64,000 nucleotides of DNA from JAMZMI01 sp039970095 (GCA_039970095.1 JBDVMP010000095.1:124001-188000); one strand, 5' to 3'; counted from the stretch's first letter, positions 9,653 through 19,579 are shown. Notes: generated by a model not told the origin, from the sequence alone. Program-made: numbers and translations.

Positions 9653-11266
9653 TTAATGAGCGCCATCCAAATCCACTTTTTTAGTTCCTTTAAAGGCATT
9701 ATCCACGTTTTGCTCTATGGCATTTGGTGTATGTTGCTCGTTTGTCGTGACTATTTCGAAAGCCCACGCGTACTGACTTTCACCTAAGTCGGCAGGTGGA
9801 ATAATGGATAACCCTTCCGAATCAATACTCCATTTGACGTTTGCGTCAGAGCCGAGTAGCTTCACAGATTTTACATCTTCTTGTGCCCAGTGCTCAGTCT
9901 CCTCAATTGTGAATGCGCCAGTAGGACGATCCAATGCGATGGCATAGAGGTTTTTTCCTTTGGTAGTAAAAGCAAGGTTTCCTTCCTTTTGATGATTGAC
10001 CTTCCAGTAGCGAGTGCCGTATATGGCCTTACCGTTTATGGTCAGCCATTCTCCCATTGCTTTTAAACGCTCCACTTGCTCGGGCACTAAAGTCCCATCT
10101 GCCTTCGGACCGATGTTGATGAGGAAGTTACCATTTCGACTCACAACCTCCACCATTTCATGGATCACACCCTCAATACTTTTGTATGTATCGCCTTCCA
10201 GATACCCAAAAGAGGTGCCAAATGTGGTGCAGCTCTGCCACTTAGGACCTATTACTTTGAGTTTGAGGTTGTCCTTTTCAAAACACCCAACTCCATCTGG
10301 CCAGTTTCTGTTTTTGCCTTTGTTATTGACATATACTTCCTGACTATTGGCAGCACCATTGTTCATAAAATCCGTGATCAGCAATCGACACTGATCGTAG
10401 AGGTATTGGATTTCGGGTTTAAAAACCTTCGGCTCTACCTGTGAATTATTGCCATCACGAGTGAAAATCGGGATATCATCTATCCACAGCATGTCAGGCT
10501 GATATTTATCCTGAATCTCCTTCCACCTGGCCACATACTCATCTATCGCTTCTTTGCTAAAACCAAAGGGTCCATAGAGGCTTTCTGCTTCGGGCATGCG
10601 CTTGATTTCTTCGAGAATGTCTGGTCGGGGTTTGGCGTCCACCACATACTTTTTGGTAGTGAAGAAGCTGGTGTGTCTTTCCCGATGATAAGATGGTGCA
10701 TATTTGAGTCCTTGTTTTTTTACGGCTATACCTAAATCTCCCACCAAGTCTCTTTTTGGCCCCATATTCACGGAATTCCATGGGGTAAGATCGGAATCCC
10801 AATTGGCCCATCCATCGTGGTGTTCTGCGGTCAATACCACGTACTTAGCTCCTACATCAGCAAATAGTTTTGCCCATTCATCAGGGTTCCACTTTTCTGC
10901 TTTAAACATAGGGATGATGTCCTTGTAACCAAACTCAGGAGGAGCTGCTCCAAACCGCTCCCTCAAGTATGGGTAGTAGTGAGCTGAGTCTTCATAGATC
11001 ATTTTTGGCACGTGCTCGGCGTACCCTCTTCCGCTTTTGCGATAGCCGATGGCACTATATGGGCCCCAGTGTATGAATATGCCTATTTTACCATCATTGA
11101 ACCAATCGGGTACGGGCATCTGCTGTAGCGATTCCCAGCTGCCATCATAGGGCGAATCCTGGCTTACTAGCTTTTCCTGTGGCTGACATGAGCATACAGC
11201 CAGACTCATTATGAGCATGCTGAATATGGTTACTTGAACATTGCGTATAAGTTCTCCAAATCTCAT
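9653..11266 (-). CDS. GH29 alpha-L-fucosidase-family enzyme, lipoprotein
   Basis: This 537-residue retaining exo-glycosidase has a lipoprotein signal (LAVCSC) and the GH29 barrel start DWFNDGKIGIFIHWGPYSA. The sugar-binding HHDGWANWDSDLTPWNS (His149, His150) and the nucleophile region MLWIDDI, where Asp263 is the expected nucleophile, are both visible. Downstream come CTTFGTSFGY and NFLINIGPKADGTL. GH29 enzymes remove alpha-L-fucose; some marine relatives release alpha-L-galactose. The start codon overlaps the upstream SGNH hydrolase stop in ATGA, so the two are probably co-translated, giving a deacylation plus exo-cleavage pair. A degenerate piece of another GH29 gene is found at 61771-61998. 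Confidence 0.94.
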   Translation of the reverse strand: MRFGELIRNVQVTIFSMLIMSLAVCSCQPQEKLVSQDSPYDGSWESLQQMPVPDWFNDGKIGIFIHWGPYSAIGYRKSGRGYAEHVPKMIYEDSAHYYPYLRERFGAAPPEFGYKDIIPMFKAEKWNPDEWAKLFADVGAKYVVLTAEHHDGWANWDSDLTPWNSVNMGPKRDLVGDLGIAVKKQGLKYAPSYHRERHTSFFTTKKYVVDAKPRPDILEEIKRMPEAESLYGPFGFSKEAIDEYVARWKEIQDKYQPDMLWIDDIPIFTRDGNNSQVEPKVFKPEIQYLYDQCRLLITDFMNNGAANSQEVYVNNKGKNRNWPDGVGCFEKDNLKLKVIGPKWQSCTTFGTSFGYLEGDTYKSIEGVIHEMVEVVSRNGNFLINIGPKADGTLVPEQVERLKAMGEWLTINGKAIYGTRYWKVNHQKEGNLAFTTKGKNLYAIALDRPTGAFTIEETEHWAQEDVKSVKLLGSDANVKWSIDSEGLSIIPPADLGESQYAWAFEIVTTNEQHTPNAIEQNVDNAFKGTKKVDLDGAH

Positions 11267-11919
11267 TTCAGGCTCTTTTTTAAGTATTTAAAAATAGGTT
11301 TACCAAGTTGCTCGTATCCCTGCTGGGTGTAATGCACATCGTCATCACCTTTCCCATATTTGCGATGGATAGGCTTTGACTTTTTGTAAATGTCATTGAC
11401 TGCTACATTGTGTGCCTTCATGACTTGCTTAGCTGCATCATTGTACCGCTGCACGTCTTTAGAAAACCTTCCAGCCTCTTCATTAGGCACATAGGTTGTT
11501 GTCACAAATATTAGCTCTGCATCTGAGTACTTTTTGATGAGCCGAACCAGCGAATCGAGATTGCTTTTGTAATCTTCCAGACTATAGGTAATGGTTCCGT
11601 TTACCTTGTCTCTCTGGCCTTGTACCTGAGACTCAGGATGTCGATAGCACAAATCCCAAAGTCCCCAATTGAACTGAATAATATCCCAACCAGTCTCTCC
11701 TATCCAGTCTTTGATATGTTCCAGCCCATTTCCGGTATGTTTGGCATTTCCCGGGTTGTGCGCGACTTCTGCGATCCCTTCCAGATTTTTCATGACGTAC
11801 GGAGTGTAGCCGTTGGAAATAGAATCTCCGATGATCAGCACTTTGGGAAGCGTGGGCTGGAAACTAGTAGAAACCAGCAGAATCAGAGAAAATACAGCAA
11901 TTTTGCCTGACTTACTCAT
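11263..11919 (-). CDS. SGNH/GDSL-family hydrolase, probable carbohydrate esterase
   Basis: This 218-residue secreted protein has the SGNH blocks. Block I is VLIIGDSISNGY with the nucleophile Ser33. The Asn block reads FNWGLWDL (Asn84), a form seen in the FNWGL subgroup. The final catalytic pair is DDVHYTQQGYEQLG (Asp193 and His196). Such enzymes remove acetyl or other acyl groups, and in a PUL this normally clears substituents from sugars before glycosidases act. The signal is LLVSTSFQPTLP, with no lipobox. It overlaps its upstream neighbour by 8 bp and the GH29 downstream by 4 bp, which indicates tight co-expression. Confidence 0.82.
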   Translation of the reverse strand: MSKSGKIAVFSLILLVSTSFQPTLPKVLIIGDSISNGYTPYVMKNLEGIAEVAHNPGNAKHTGNGLEHIKDWIGETGWDIIQFNWGLWDLCYRHPESQVQGQRDKVNGTITYSLEDYKSNLDSLVRLIKKYSDAELIFVTTTYVPNEEAGRFSKDVQRYNDAAKQVMKAHNVAVNDIYKKSKPIHRKYGKGDDDVHYTQQGYEQLGKPIFKYLKKSLK

Positions 11920-13189
11920 AACCCTTCTGACTTAAAGTTGATGAAACGTCAGATAGAGAAACACCCAAAACCTGCTGAGCGATTTGGTTCAACGCACGCT
12001 CATCTCCTTCAAAATGACACGTGAATTGCGTATGTATCCCGGATTTACCAGACTTTAGCGCTAGTGCCGGTGAGGATGTTTCCAGTTCGTAAAATGGCCC
12101 GAGTGGTTTCACTCCGGGCTCAGGAGGCCCGTCGTTATAGGAGTTGACCACATCCCCGGCATAAGGCTGATCCTGTATCTCCCACATAGAATTGACATAG
12201 TCAGTCACGCCATCAGGTTTGTTGTATTTTACGATGGTCAGGATGCCATTGGTCGCATCGTATGAGCCAAGCATATTCTTCGCACGGCGAGGTGACAACC
12301 CGATTTTACTTCGGTACTCACCATCTCCGGAAAAGAACAACACACTGTCTTTGACGACCAGTCGATCTTCCGGCACTTTGCCAAAATAAGCGTCGTTTAC
12401 TTTCACCCCTAATTCATCTACATTGCCCGGCAGGAAAGGGATCACGATGGTGGTGGTAGGCGAATGGTTGAACATTCCCAAAAGCCAAATAGAAAGCAGG
12501 CCGGTTTCTTTTTGCCAATCTGCTAACCCTACGTTGGTTATTGTATTGGTTGTTTGGTATGCTACAAAATCAAGCTCTTTTTTAGGTTCGATTCCCAGTT
12601 TGTTAAACACTTCCTGGGCTGGCAACAGCTCCACTTTTCGTTCTATAGCCAGGTCAAATTGAAAACCTGAATAGTTAGTCAGTGAAGCCGATTTTACAAA
12701 TACAGCGCTGCTGCCAGTGCGGTCTTTTACCTCGAAGGGCTCCAAGTCAATGAGTTTCGGCGTGTACCAATTGTCCAGGTTGAACTCAGCTCCATGTTCG
12801 AAGAAGATGGAATACTGCCCTCCTTCCGGCCCCAGCCAAAAACGCTCTTCTCCACCGAACACATTGATATGCTCCATGGTATCGCCAGAGGCAAACAATT
12901 CCCTGTTGATCCACCCATAGCTACGCCCATCTGATCCGGCTGAACTACTGGTCATCACTCGGCCCTGCAAGGCTGGTGATACAGCAATTCTTCTCTGCCC
13001 ACTAACGTCGATCAGTTCTATCAGCTCAGTGTATTTTTTCATGAAATCCACATCACTGGCATAGTCTAAAGGTTGCGTTGCTGTCTTTCCCTCACCCGGA
13101 GATTTCTGAAAGGAACAACCCACGGCCCCAGCAAAAATCAGTAAAAATGAGAGTAGATAAATGTAATAATAGCTTTTTCCTAAGTCCAT
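11912..13189 (-). CDS. Conserved PUL lipoprotein of unknown function (DUF6786-like)
   Basis: This 425-residue lipoprotein has a signal ending in AGAVGC. The mature part is mostly predicted beta structure with Trp/Gly-rich motifs: SPALQGRVMTSSSAG, YGWINREL, INVFGGEERFWLGPEGGQYSIFF and later GPFYELETSSPALAL. The overall look recalls aldose-epimerase or galactose-mutarotase-type beta-sandwich proteins (GGEERFWLGPEGG) and I associate it from memory with DUF6786. No catalytic residues can be assigned and I know of no tested function. It is translationally coupled (8-bp overlap) to the SGNH esterase and follows GH116 by 13 bp. A role in binding or modifying the same oligosaccharide is therefore likely but unproven. 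Confidence 0.6.
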   Translation of the reverse strand: MDLGKSYYYIYLLSFLLIFAGAVGCSFQKSPGEGKTATQPLDYASDVDFMKKYTELIELIDVSGQRRIAVSPALQGRVMTSSSAGSDGRSYGWINRELFASGDTMEHINVFGGEERFWLGPEGGQYSIFFEHGAEFNLDNWYTPKLIDLEPFEVKDRTGSSAVFVKSASLTNYSGFQFDLAIERKVELLPAQEVFNKLGIEPKKELDFVAYQTTNTITNVGLADWQKETGLLSIWLLGMFNHSPTTTIVIPFLPGNVDELGVKVNDAYFGKVPEDRLVVKDSVLFFSGDGEYRSKIGLSPRRAKNMLGSYDATNGILTIVKYNKPDGVTDYVNSMWEIQDQPYAGDVVNSYNDGPPEPGVKPLGPFYELETSSPALALKSGKSGIHTQFTCHFEGDERALNQIAQQVLGVSLSDVSSTLSQKGYE

Positions 13190-13202
13190 TTGAGCTGTAC
13201 TT

Positions 13203-15839
13203 TTAATCTTTTTTGACTACAAAAGTTATCCTTCGACCTTCTTCAAACTTCTTTCCCTTTTTAAACTTTACTTGTCCAAAATCCCTCAGTTCGAAAGACT
13301 TAAGTGATAAATCTCCATTGAGCACTGTAAGGGAAATTTCTTTCTGCGAGCTGTTGCCTGTTACCGTAGCAGTGCCATATTGATAGCCATTGGACCAAAA
13401 GTGTGTTCCATTTGTCGCTTTGAACTTCATGGTATTTTCAACTCCCGAATAATGGAATCCTGTTGTAGCCAATACACCTGCCCAGGCCATCATACTTCGT
13501 GCGTAATGATGTCCTGCCTCAGCTTCGTTAAAAGGACTTCTTTTTCTTCCGTCATACCGATCTCTTATGTTGCGGATGCACATGATTCCATTTTCTTCCT
13601 GGCCCTCCTGCAACATGCCCACGGCTGCTGTATATTCAAAGCCAGTCATCACTTCCGTGTAATAAGGGAACGGCTTTTCAGGCCTCTCATCCGGATAGGC
13701 CGCCATGAGTAAGGCCGACTCATCACCCAGGGCATAAGAGCGATGAAAATTGGCATGCGAGCTCATGTTCTCCACGTAGTTATATTTCATGATCGACTTT
13801 AGGGATTGCTTTATGTTTTCCTCTTTGGCGAGATAACCCAGGTCGATTATGTGAGCGAAAACCTGACCGACCAGTTGATCTACAAGGACGCCCTTGCCTA
13901 ACTGGAAGTCTGGAGAAGTGAAATCTGTAGCATTGATGCCGGAAGTAGCGCCGATCAGTGACGGGGCAACATTTTCTATTGCCATTGGAGGTTGAATATG
14001 CTGTTCGTAATATTCCCCGTTGAATAAATTATCGTCGATCCACTGTGACCCTTGCCGGTAGAGTTGGTTACAGGTCCTGGCAAATGTTTTATCTCCAAGG
14101 TAAGTTGCCATTTCTGCTGATGCCTTGAGTGCTCCGAGGTACCAAAAACCCATCTGTGGATTGGGGCCAAAGTATTCCACATCCATGGTATTGTGTTGTG
14201 AACCTTCCATCACACCATTTTTGTCGGCATCCCACCCTCCAGGAATCCAGCAAAACTCCATCGACTTTTTCACGACGGGCCAGTGCTTCTTCAGAAATTC
14301 ATCATCGCCAGACAGATGCCAATCGCGGTAAAACTTCATGATGCATCCCATTTGCCCATCAGCTGCAGCTTTTCCCCATTTTTGTGCTGAGTCCAGCGGC
14401 AGATATGCCCTGAAGCTCATCAGGCCAGCGTCATCCGTGGCATAACCATACTCAACATCTCGCATGGTTTTAGACAACTCTCCGAATAAAAAAGGTGTAG
14501 TTTGTTCGTAATTCCACACATGGGTACAAGAGCCAAAGCACGAACCCCGATCATCAAAAATCCCCTCCCATCCCAGGAGGTGGCCTGTCTTTGTACGAAA
14601 TGCCAGTTGGGTACGCAAATGTGCCAGGTTAAAAAGAGCTGACTCCTTGACTTCTGATGGGAGATCACTTTCGATTAGTGCATTGACAAATGTGATGGTT
14701 TTGGTTTCAAGTTCCTCAAGACGTGGTAGGGTACTGGTGATGACGTCCCAAGAGTCCGCGTACTTAGTGGTATAGTAATTTCCAACAGTGGCCTTGATCA
14801 TTTTTTGAAATCCCGGCTTGTCCCACGTCTGTCTATTTGGAAAGTGCCATGCAATTAGAAAACGGAAATTCTTTTCCTCTCCAGGCTTCATTTTGGTTTT
14901 GACTGCTATGGAACCCAAAGGAGCATTGGCTTCATCATTTGTCCGATCTTCCAAAAGTCCGTCAGCACTAAAATCATCCCAATAGTCGAGCCTTTTTTTA
15001 TCCCACCGACTTTCCATTTTTTGCCAGGCAGTGCGATAGGTTGTTTCACCCTCATTTAAAGAGACAAAACTCATTGTGCCCCATTGTTCACTCTCAGGGT
15101 CCACACCATTGGTGGTATAATGGATACCTTTTAAGTCACCTTCCTCCCGGTAGCTATTGATGTTGTTTAATGCTTTTCCGCGTTTTCCATCAAATCCTAT
15201 GAAATTTTGTATGCTACCAGCAAGTGATATTGTGATATCCTCCTGACTATTGTTTTTGACCTTGTAATCCAGAATGAATATTGGAATACTGCTGTCGTCT
15301 ACATTGCCAGGTATTATCGGGTTATATGCGCCCACAACTACTGATATGGGAAGATCTTGATCCTGCAACAGCACCTGTCCGAACGGGTAGGCAGCTTTAA
15401 ATGTAGCCTGGCCAAATCTTGGTAGTCCGTGGTGATTAGAATAAGCCCCCCATGCTCCTTCGTATGAGGACACATCTGGAGGTCCTTCCAGCAATCTGGT
15501 TTGGGTATTACCTGCACCGTCTTCTACGTAGATAGCGAAGAATGGTCCTTTTTGCTTTGCCGGCCCTCTGTTCTCCAAGGTGGGATTAAAGCCTTTTGCG
15601 GGCCTGTTCATAATCTCCCAATCCTCCAATGAACCTCTTCCGGTTAATGAAATGGTTCCTGTTCCAATGCCACCAACAGGCATTTTTATCTTTTGAATGT
15701 GCTCCTGATCATAGGTCTTCAGGACTGGCCATTCACTCTGCTGTGCCATTGCAGGTGAACAAAATCCCCAAATTAGCAATATCAGAACTGACAAAACTGG
15801 ACTATCAAAGACGATTTTAGTCATCCAACTATTATTCAT
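13203..15839 (-). CDS. GH116-family glycosidase (GBA2/DUF608 type), secreted
   Basis: This 878-residue protein has an N-terminal signal (GFCSPAMAQ). The N-domain signature is KMPVGGIGTGTISLTGRGSL followed by EDWEIMN, diagnostic of the GBA2/DUF608 family. The catalytic (alpha/alpha)6 barrel holds CTHVWNYEQTTPF (Glu445, expected nucleophile) and QHNTMDVEYFGPN (Asp553, expected acid/base). Characterised GH116 enzymes are beta-glucosidases, beta-xylosidases or N-acetylglucosaminidases, so this one probably removes a beta-linked side sugar. The specificity is unknown. Length is normal for the secreted bacterial clade. It lies 12 bp downstream of GH97 and 13 bp upstream of the unknown lipoprotein. 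Confidence 0.88.
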   Translation of the reverse strand: MNNSWMTKIVFDSPVLSVLILLIWGFCSPAMAQQSEWPVLKTYDQEHIQKIKMPVGGIGTGTISLTGRGSLEDWEIMNRPAKGFNPTLENRGPAKQKGPFFAIYVEDGAGNTQTRLLEGPPDVSSYEGAWGAYSNHHGLPRFGQATFKAAYPFGQVLLQDQDLPISVVVGAYNPIIPGNVDDSSIPIFILDYKVKNNSQEDITISLAGSIQNFIGFDGKRGKALNNINSYREEGDLKGIHYTTNGVDPESEQWGTMSFVSLNEGETTYRTAWQKMESRWDKKRLDYWDDFSADGLLEDRTNDEANAPLGSIAVKTKMKPGEEKNFRFLIAWHFPNRQTWDKPGFQKMIKATVGNYYTTKYADSWDVITSTLPRLEELETKTITFVNALIESDLPSEVKESALFNLAHLRTQLAFRTKTGHLLGWEGIFDDRGSCFGSCTHVWNYEQTTPFLFGELSKTMRDVEYGYATDDAGLMSFRAYLPLDSAQKWGKAAADGQMGCIMKFYRDWHLSGDDEFLKKHWPVVKKSMEFCWIPGGWDADKNGVMEGSQHNTMDVEYFGPNPQMGFWYLGALKASAEMATYLGDKTFARTCNQLYRQGSQWIDDNLFNGEYYEQHIQPPMAIENVAPSLIGATSGINATDFTSPDFQLGKGVLVDQLVGQVFAHIIDLGYLAKEENIKQSLKSIMKYNYVENMSSHANFHRSYALGDESALLMAAYPDERPEKPFPYYTEVMTGFEYTAAVGMLQEGQEENGIMCIRNIRDRYDGRKRSPFNEAEAGHHYARSMMAWAGVLATTGFHYSGVENTMKFKATNGTHFWSNGYQYGTATVTGNSSQKEISLTVLNGDLSLKSFELRDFGQVKFKKGKKFEEGRRITFVVKKD

Positions 15840-15851
15840 TTTCCGTTTATA

Positions 15852-17750
15852 TTATTTAGGTCTGATCCACATACAATGTCCTCCACCGGGAGCCATCACT
15901 GTTTTTACCACATCTCCTTTTTTCAGCGTACCGGTTCTAACCTGATAAGCCTCCGGGTTGGTCTTTCCATGTGTGTATTCTGTGTCTTCATAGTAGGTTA
16001 CTTCATATTCTTGTCCCTCTTTTAGAAAATCCAGATTAACCTCCAATGTGCCGCCGTACGAGTTGAAGACAGACCCGATAAACCACTGCTCTCCAGACCT
16101 TCTGGCTGTGGTGATATAAGAATCAATTTTGGCATGAAGCACTTTGCTTTCGTCCCATTTACCTACGGGCAGTTTTTGAATAAATTCAAATAAATCGGCT
16201 TTCGCAGCATAGGCTTCCGGTGCATCAGGAATGCAAACTAAACCACTGTAAATGATCAGCGTGCGAGCTGCTTCCGACACCACCGTGGACATATATGAGT
16301 TCTTCTTCTTTGGACCTTTTTGACGCTTTCCAGCATTGATACCAAGCAAGTCAAAATTTCCGTTGTTCATATCAAGTGGTCCCTGAATTGCGTTGATCAA
16401 AGCCATTTTGATGAATGTTTCCGGAGTGAATGCGCGTCTGTAGTCCTGCTGTGCGTGACAAAACTCCCTGGTAATGGCATTGGGCATAGTTCGCTCTACT
16501 CCTGTCATAGGCACTGGCCCGTCATGAAAATCTATAAGGAGTTTATTTTCAGCGCTTTGTTCTATGACATTGCGAGTAAAAGATTCATTGCTACCCATGA
16601 AGCCATATTTGATGCCCTTCATATTGAGTGAGGCGTAGTATTGAAAGAGTTTGTCGTCTCCATATTCGCCATGTCTGCGGTCGTAATACAAAAGCAAATC
16701 CACTTCTTTTTCAGCTGCATAATCGATCACCTCCTGGAGGTCGAGTTTATCCGACAATTCAAAATGACCGGATGTGGCACGTGTGTACCAGGCGTCATCT
16801 ATTAGAAAGTATTCTATATTTTTTTCGGCCGCAAAGTCAATAAAACGCTTGTAGCTTTCCGTATTGATACCATATGTGAAGCCCTCTGCTGTCGTGAATC
16901 CGTGCACACGCCAATCCCATAGGGTTTTGCCTGGCTTGACCCATGAGGCGTCTTCCAACTGTAGCGGAGACGCCAGGTTGAGTGGCACAGTATTCGTGAC
17001 CAGGTCTCCCATTTTATCGTCGATCAATATGACTCTCCAGGGAGTAGTCAGTTCATCTCCATTCACCTGAGTTTTATTTACAGAAACCAGGGATTTCGAC
17101 TGATCATCATATGCTATGTTCATGGTCTCGAAACTTGGGCGGGCATACAAATCAGACTCCAATATGGATAGATAGGGTTTTCCGGGTTTTTCTACTACAA
17201 TCGGGATTTTCAATTTGACCTTTTTTTCCTGCTGGCCTAATTCACCAATCTTCAATGGTCCCAGCGGTACTCGCTCTCCACTCGGAGAGTAAACTATATG
17301 ATCAGGGGGCAGATTATATTGGCACAAAAAAGTAGCTTCTCTGACTTCTTTACCATCTAATCCAAATCGAAACCCCACACCAGTATCATATACACGAATA
17401 TATAATTTGGCCGTAGAGCCATCATAATTCACTTCCAACACCAATTCGTTGTAATGATCAGTAATCTCACTGAACTGCCCCCAGGTCGGCTCCCAGGTGT
17501 TGTGAACAGACCTCAACTCCGTGTTGGTGATTTTGGCTGGCACATCAGAAAAAACAGAGATCTCCGAAGTTGCTATTAACTCCTCTCCTTTGGTGTTAAC
17601 CGTATAATTGAGCTTTCCTCCCTGGTCCGAAAGTGTTATGGATATACTTTCATCTGGTGAGCTTAGTTTGAACTGACGTTCATCTGGATCGCATGCCGAA
17701 AAGACAACAACTATTGCCAGTAGATAAAGAAACTTCATTCTACCACTCAT
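15852..17750 (-). CDS. GH97 alpha-glucosidase/alpha-galactosidase-family enzyme, lipoprotein
   Basis: This 632-residue GH97 has an N-terminal super-sandwich (SPDESISITLSDQGG), a TIM barrel with YFLIDDAWY and LLLYYD, the loop IDFHDGPVPMTGVERTMPN (Asp407, His409, Asp410), AITREF (Glu429) and a C-terminal beta domain. GH97 contains inverting Glu-based alpha-glucosidases and retaining Asp-based alpha-galactosidases. The acidic residues seen here at the HD loop look more like the retaining group, but I cannot settle this by eye. The lipoprotein signal ends in VFSAC and the Cys is followed by DPDE, an acidic stretch that in this phylum can promote surface exposure. An alternative ATG lies at 17738. 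The gene is 3 bp after the sulfatase stop. Confidence 0.92.
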   Translation of the reverse strand: MSGRMKFLYLLAIVVVFSACDPDERQFKLSSPDESISITLSDQGGKLNYTVNTKGEELIATSEISVFSDVPAKITNTELRSVHNTWEPTWGQFSEITDHYNELVLEVNYDGSTAKLYIRVYDTGVGFRFGLDGKEVREATFLCQYNLPPDHIVYSPSGERVPLGPLKIGELGQQEKKVKLKIPIVVEKPGKPYLSILESDLYARPSFETMNIAYDDQSKSLVSVNKTQVNGDELTTPWRVILIDDKMGDLVTNTVPLNLASPLQLEDASWVKPGKTLWDWRVHGFTTAEGFTYGINTESYKRFIDFAAEKNIEYFLIDDAWYTRATSGHFELSDKLDLQEVIDYAAEKEVDLLLYYDRRHGEYGDDKLFQYYASLNMKGIKYGFMGSNESFTRNVIEQSAENKLLIDFHDGPVPMTGVERTMPNAITREFCHAQQDYRRAFTPETFIKMALINAIQGPLDMNNGNFDLLGINAGKRQKGPKKKNSYMSTVVSEAARTLIIYSGLVCIPDAPEAYAAKADLFEFIQKLPVGKWDESKVLHAKIDSYITTARRSGEQWFIGSVFNSYGGTLEVNLDFLKEGQEYEVTYYEDTEYTHGKTNPEAYQVRTGTLKKGDVVKTVMAPGGGHCMWIRPK

Positions 17751-17753
17751 GTA

Positions 17754-19319
17754 TTAGTTAATGATGGATTGAATTTGCTTCCATCCTTCCATTCCTTCGT
17801 TTTCCTGTGCTATACCTGCTGTGCTTCTTCCATTTAAAATGATCTCCTTAAGTGCTTCTTTAAGTTCAATCATTTTATCAGGGTATTCATCAACCAGGTT
17901 ATTGGTTTCACCTATATCTTCTTTCAAATTATAAAGCTGCACAGCGGACAGTTGCAATTTTTCCTTTTTAATATCTCGTCCACTTGGGTAGCTCCATCCA
18001 CCAGAACCTTCACAAAAGTTCAACTTCCAGTCTCCCTGTCTGATAGCAAATGATCCGTCTATTGAATGGTGTATGGTGTATTTTCTAATATCAGCATCGT
18101 TTTGACCTGTGATCAGCGGCAGCATGCTGTAGCTATCCTCTCCTTCCGTATCTTTCAATTTATATCCTGTCAGCTCCGCACATGTGGCGAAAAAATCAGT
18201 CGTGCAAATGGTTTTATCTGACTGTACATTTTTCAATGCTTTGGCTGGCCACTCCACAATAAATGGCACCCGATGACCTCCTTCGTAAATATCAGATTTC
18301 ATTCCCCTAAACTGATAACTAGGATCGTGCTTCACCCTTGCCAGCTCATCAAAGTCCGCCTTTGGGGAGCAACCATTGTCGCTGGTGAAAACAATTAGTG
18401 TGTTTTCCGCAATACCTTGTTTTTGCAGTGTTTCCCTGATTTGGCGCACCACATCATCTACCTGCATCACAAAATCGCCATACATATTGGTATTGCTCTT
18501 GCCTAAAAATTGGGTAGTCGGTAAAATAGGTGTGTGTGGAGCCGGTAAAGGAAAATATAGAAAGAACGGCTTTTGCTCTTTCGATTTTTGATCAATATAA
18601 CGGACTGCTCTATCTGTAAGGTCCTGAAGTACGTTGGTATGGTCAAAATCATCAGCTGTCAGGCCTTTTCTCCAAAAGCCCTTTTTATCCACTGAAACGG
18701 TGGTTTTAGTGGGCACCATGGTGGGCATATCATTTTCCACATAGACGTATGGAGCCATATCCAACGAACCACAAAAACCAAATGAATATTCGAAACCGTG
18801 GCTTTTGGGGCCATTTTTTATTGGCTGTGAAAAGTCCACCTGTGGGTGTGCATTGAGCTTGTTGATGCTTTTTTCTTGCTCATCTAAAAGCGCCCAATCC
18901 CAACCCATATGCCACTTGCCAATGAAGGCTGTGCTGTAGCCTTGTTCGGCGAGCAAGTTTGCAACGGTAGTACGTTCTTGTTTGATCAAAGATTTGGAAT
19001 AGCCACTGAGCACAGACGATTTCAAGGAGGTGCGCCAGTTGTATCTACCTGTAATTATACTGTAGCGGGTAGGTGTACATACGGCAGAAGAAGTATGAGC
19101 ATCTGTAAACATGACACCATTTTTGGCCATTGCGTCCAGATTTGGAGTGGGGATTTTCCCGTCAGGGTTAAAAGCTTGCACATCTCCATAGCCCAAATCA
19201 TCAGCCAGGATATAAATGATGTTGGGTGTATCCGGGTTAGTGGTTATTTCGGCCTTTTTTTCCGAACAGGATAAAATGACTGATGATACAATAACTAAAA
19301 GAAAATTCGTCCTTTTCAT
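17754..19319 (-). CDS. S1-family sulfatase, Cys-type (CTPTR), lipoprotein; first gene of the left operon
   Basis: This 521-residue sulfatase has signal VILSC, start YILADDLGYGDVQAF, the maturation motif CTPTR (Cys81), GKWHMGW, and the late FTSDNGCSP metal site. After the maturation motif it has ITGRYNWRTSLKSSVLSGYS, a pattern typical of one S1 subfamily that I will not number without a search. It is the first gene after the 338-bp gap at 19320-19657, so it is the probable promoter-proximal gene of the run that continues to the left edge. It is followed at 3 bp by GH97. Confidence 0.93.
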   Translation of the reverse strand: MKRTNFLLVIVSSVILSCSEKKAEITTNPDTPNIIYILADDLGYGDVQAFNPDGKIPTPNLDAMAKNGVMFTDAHTSSAVCTPTRYSIITGRYNWRTSLKSSVLSGYSKSLIKQERTTVANLLAEQGYSTAFIGKWHMGWDWALLDEQEKSINKLNAHPQVDFSQPIKNGPKSHGFEYSFGFCGSLDMAPYVYVENDMPTMVPTKTTVSVDKKGFWRKGLTADDFDHTNVLQDLTDRAVRYIDQKSKEQKPFFLYFPLPAPHTPILPTTQFLGKSNTNMYGDFVMQVDDVVRQIRETLQKQGIAENTLIVFTSDNGCSPKADFDELARVKHDPSYQFRGMKSDIYEGGHRVPFIVEWPAKALKNVQSDKTICTTDFFATCAELTGYKLKDTEGEDSYSMLPLITGQNDADIRKYTIHHSIDGSFAIRQGDWKLNFCEGSGGWSYPSGRDIKKEKLQLSAVQLYNLKEDIGETNNLVDEYPDKMIELKEALKEIILNGRSTAGIAQENEGMEGWKQIQSIIN

Positions 19320-19484
19320 GGCTTTATATTTTATATCAACTCCGCGTTCAAATTCTGATAGTGTTTCTCTTATTGAATAAGTAAATCAAGACATGGAATA
19401 AATGACTTCACCAGTTTATCATTGGTGATTAACTATAGATGAGTCTTGATTTTTTTGTGTACGCTATCATTTCAATCTTTGGTT

Positions 19485-19502
19485 GCTTACCCTTTGGTAA
19501 GC
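19485..19502. repeat. Inverted repeat, 7-bp stem with CTTT loop
   Basis: The arms GCTTACC and GGTAAGC pair perfectly around CTTT. A short T-run follows on the plus strand (after CCAC), but no plus-strand gene ends here. It could be an operator or an RNA hairpin in the leader of the left operon. Function is unknown. Confidence 0.5.
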
Positions 19503-19557
19503 CACTTTTTAAATTAAATTTTTCCTGCTGTATACATTAGCATATTGTTAAATAATC

Positions 19558-19579
19558 AATGCGCACAGCAGTGCGCATT
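19558..19579. repeat. Inverted repeat, 9-bp GC-rich stem with 4-nt loop
   Basis: The arms AATGCGCAC and GTGCGCATT are perfectly complementary around AGCA. It lies 79 bp downstream of the GH-A/FN3 gene. A run of eight A follows on the plus strand, so on the minus strand the T-run comes before the hairpin. It might still stop or stabilise minus-strand transcripts, but it is not a canonical intrinsic terminator. Confidence 0.55.

Noticed and set aside
19558..19579. Intrinsic terminator of the GH-A/FN3 gene
   Set aside because: The stem is perfect, but on the minus strand the T-run comes before the hairpin, so it lacks the terminator layout.
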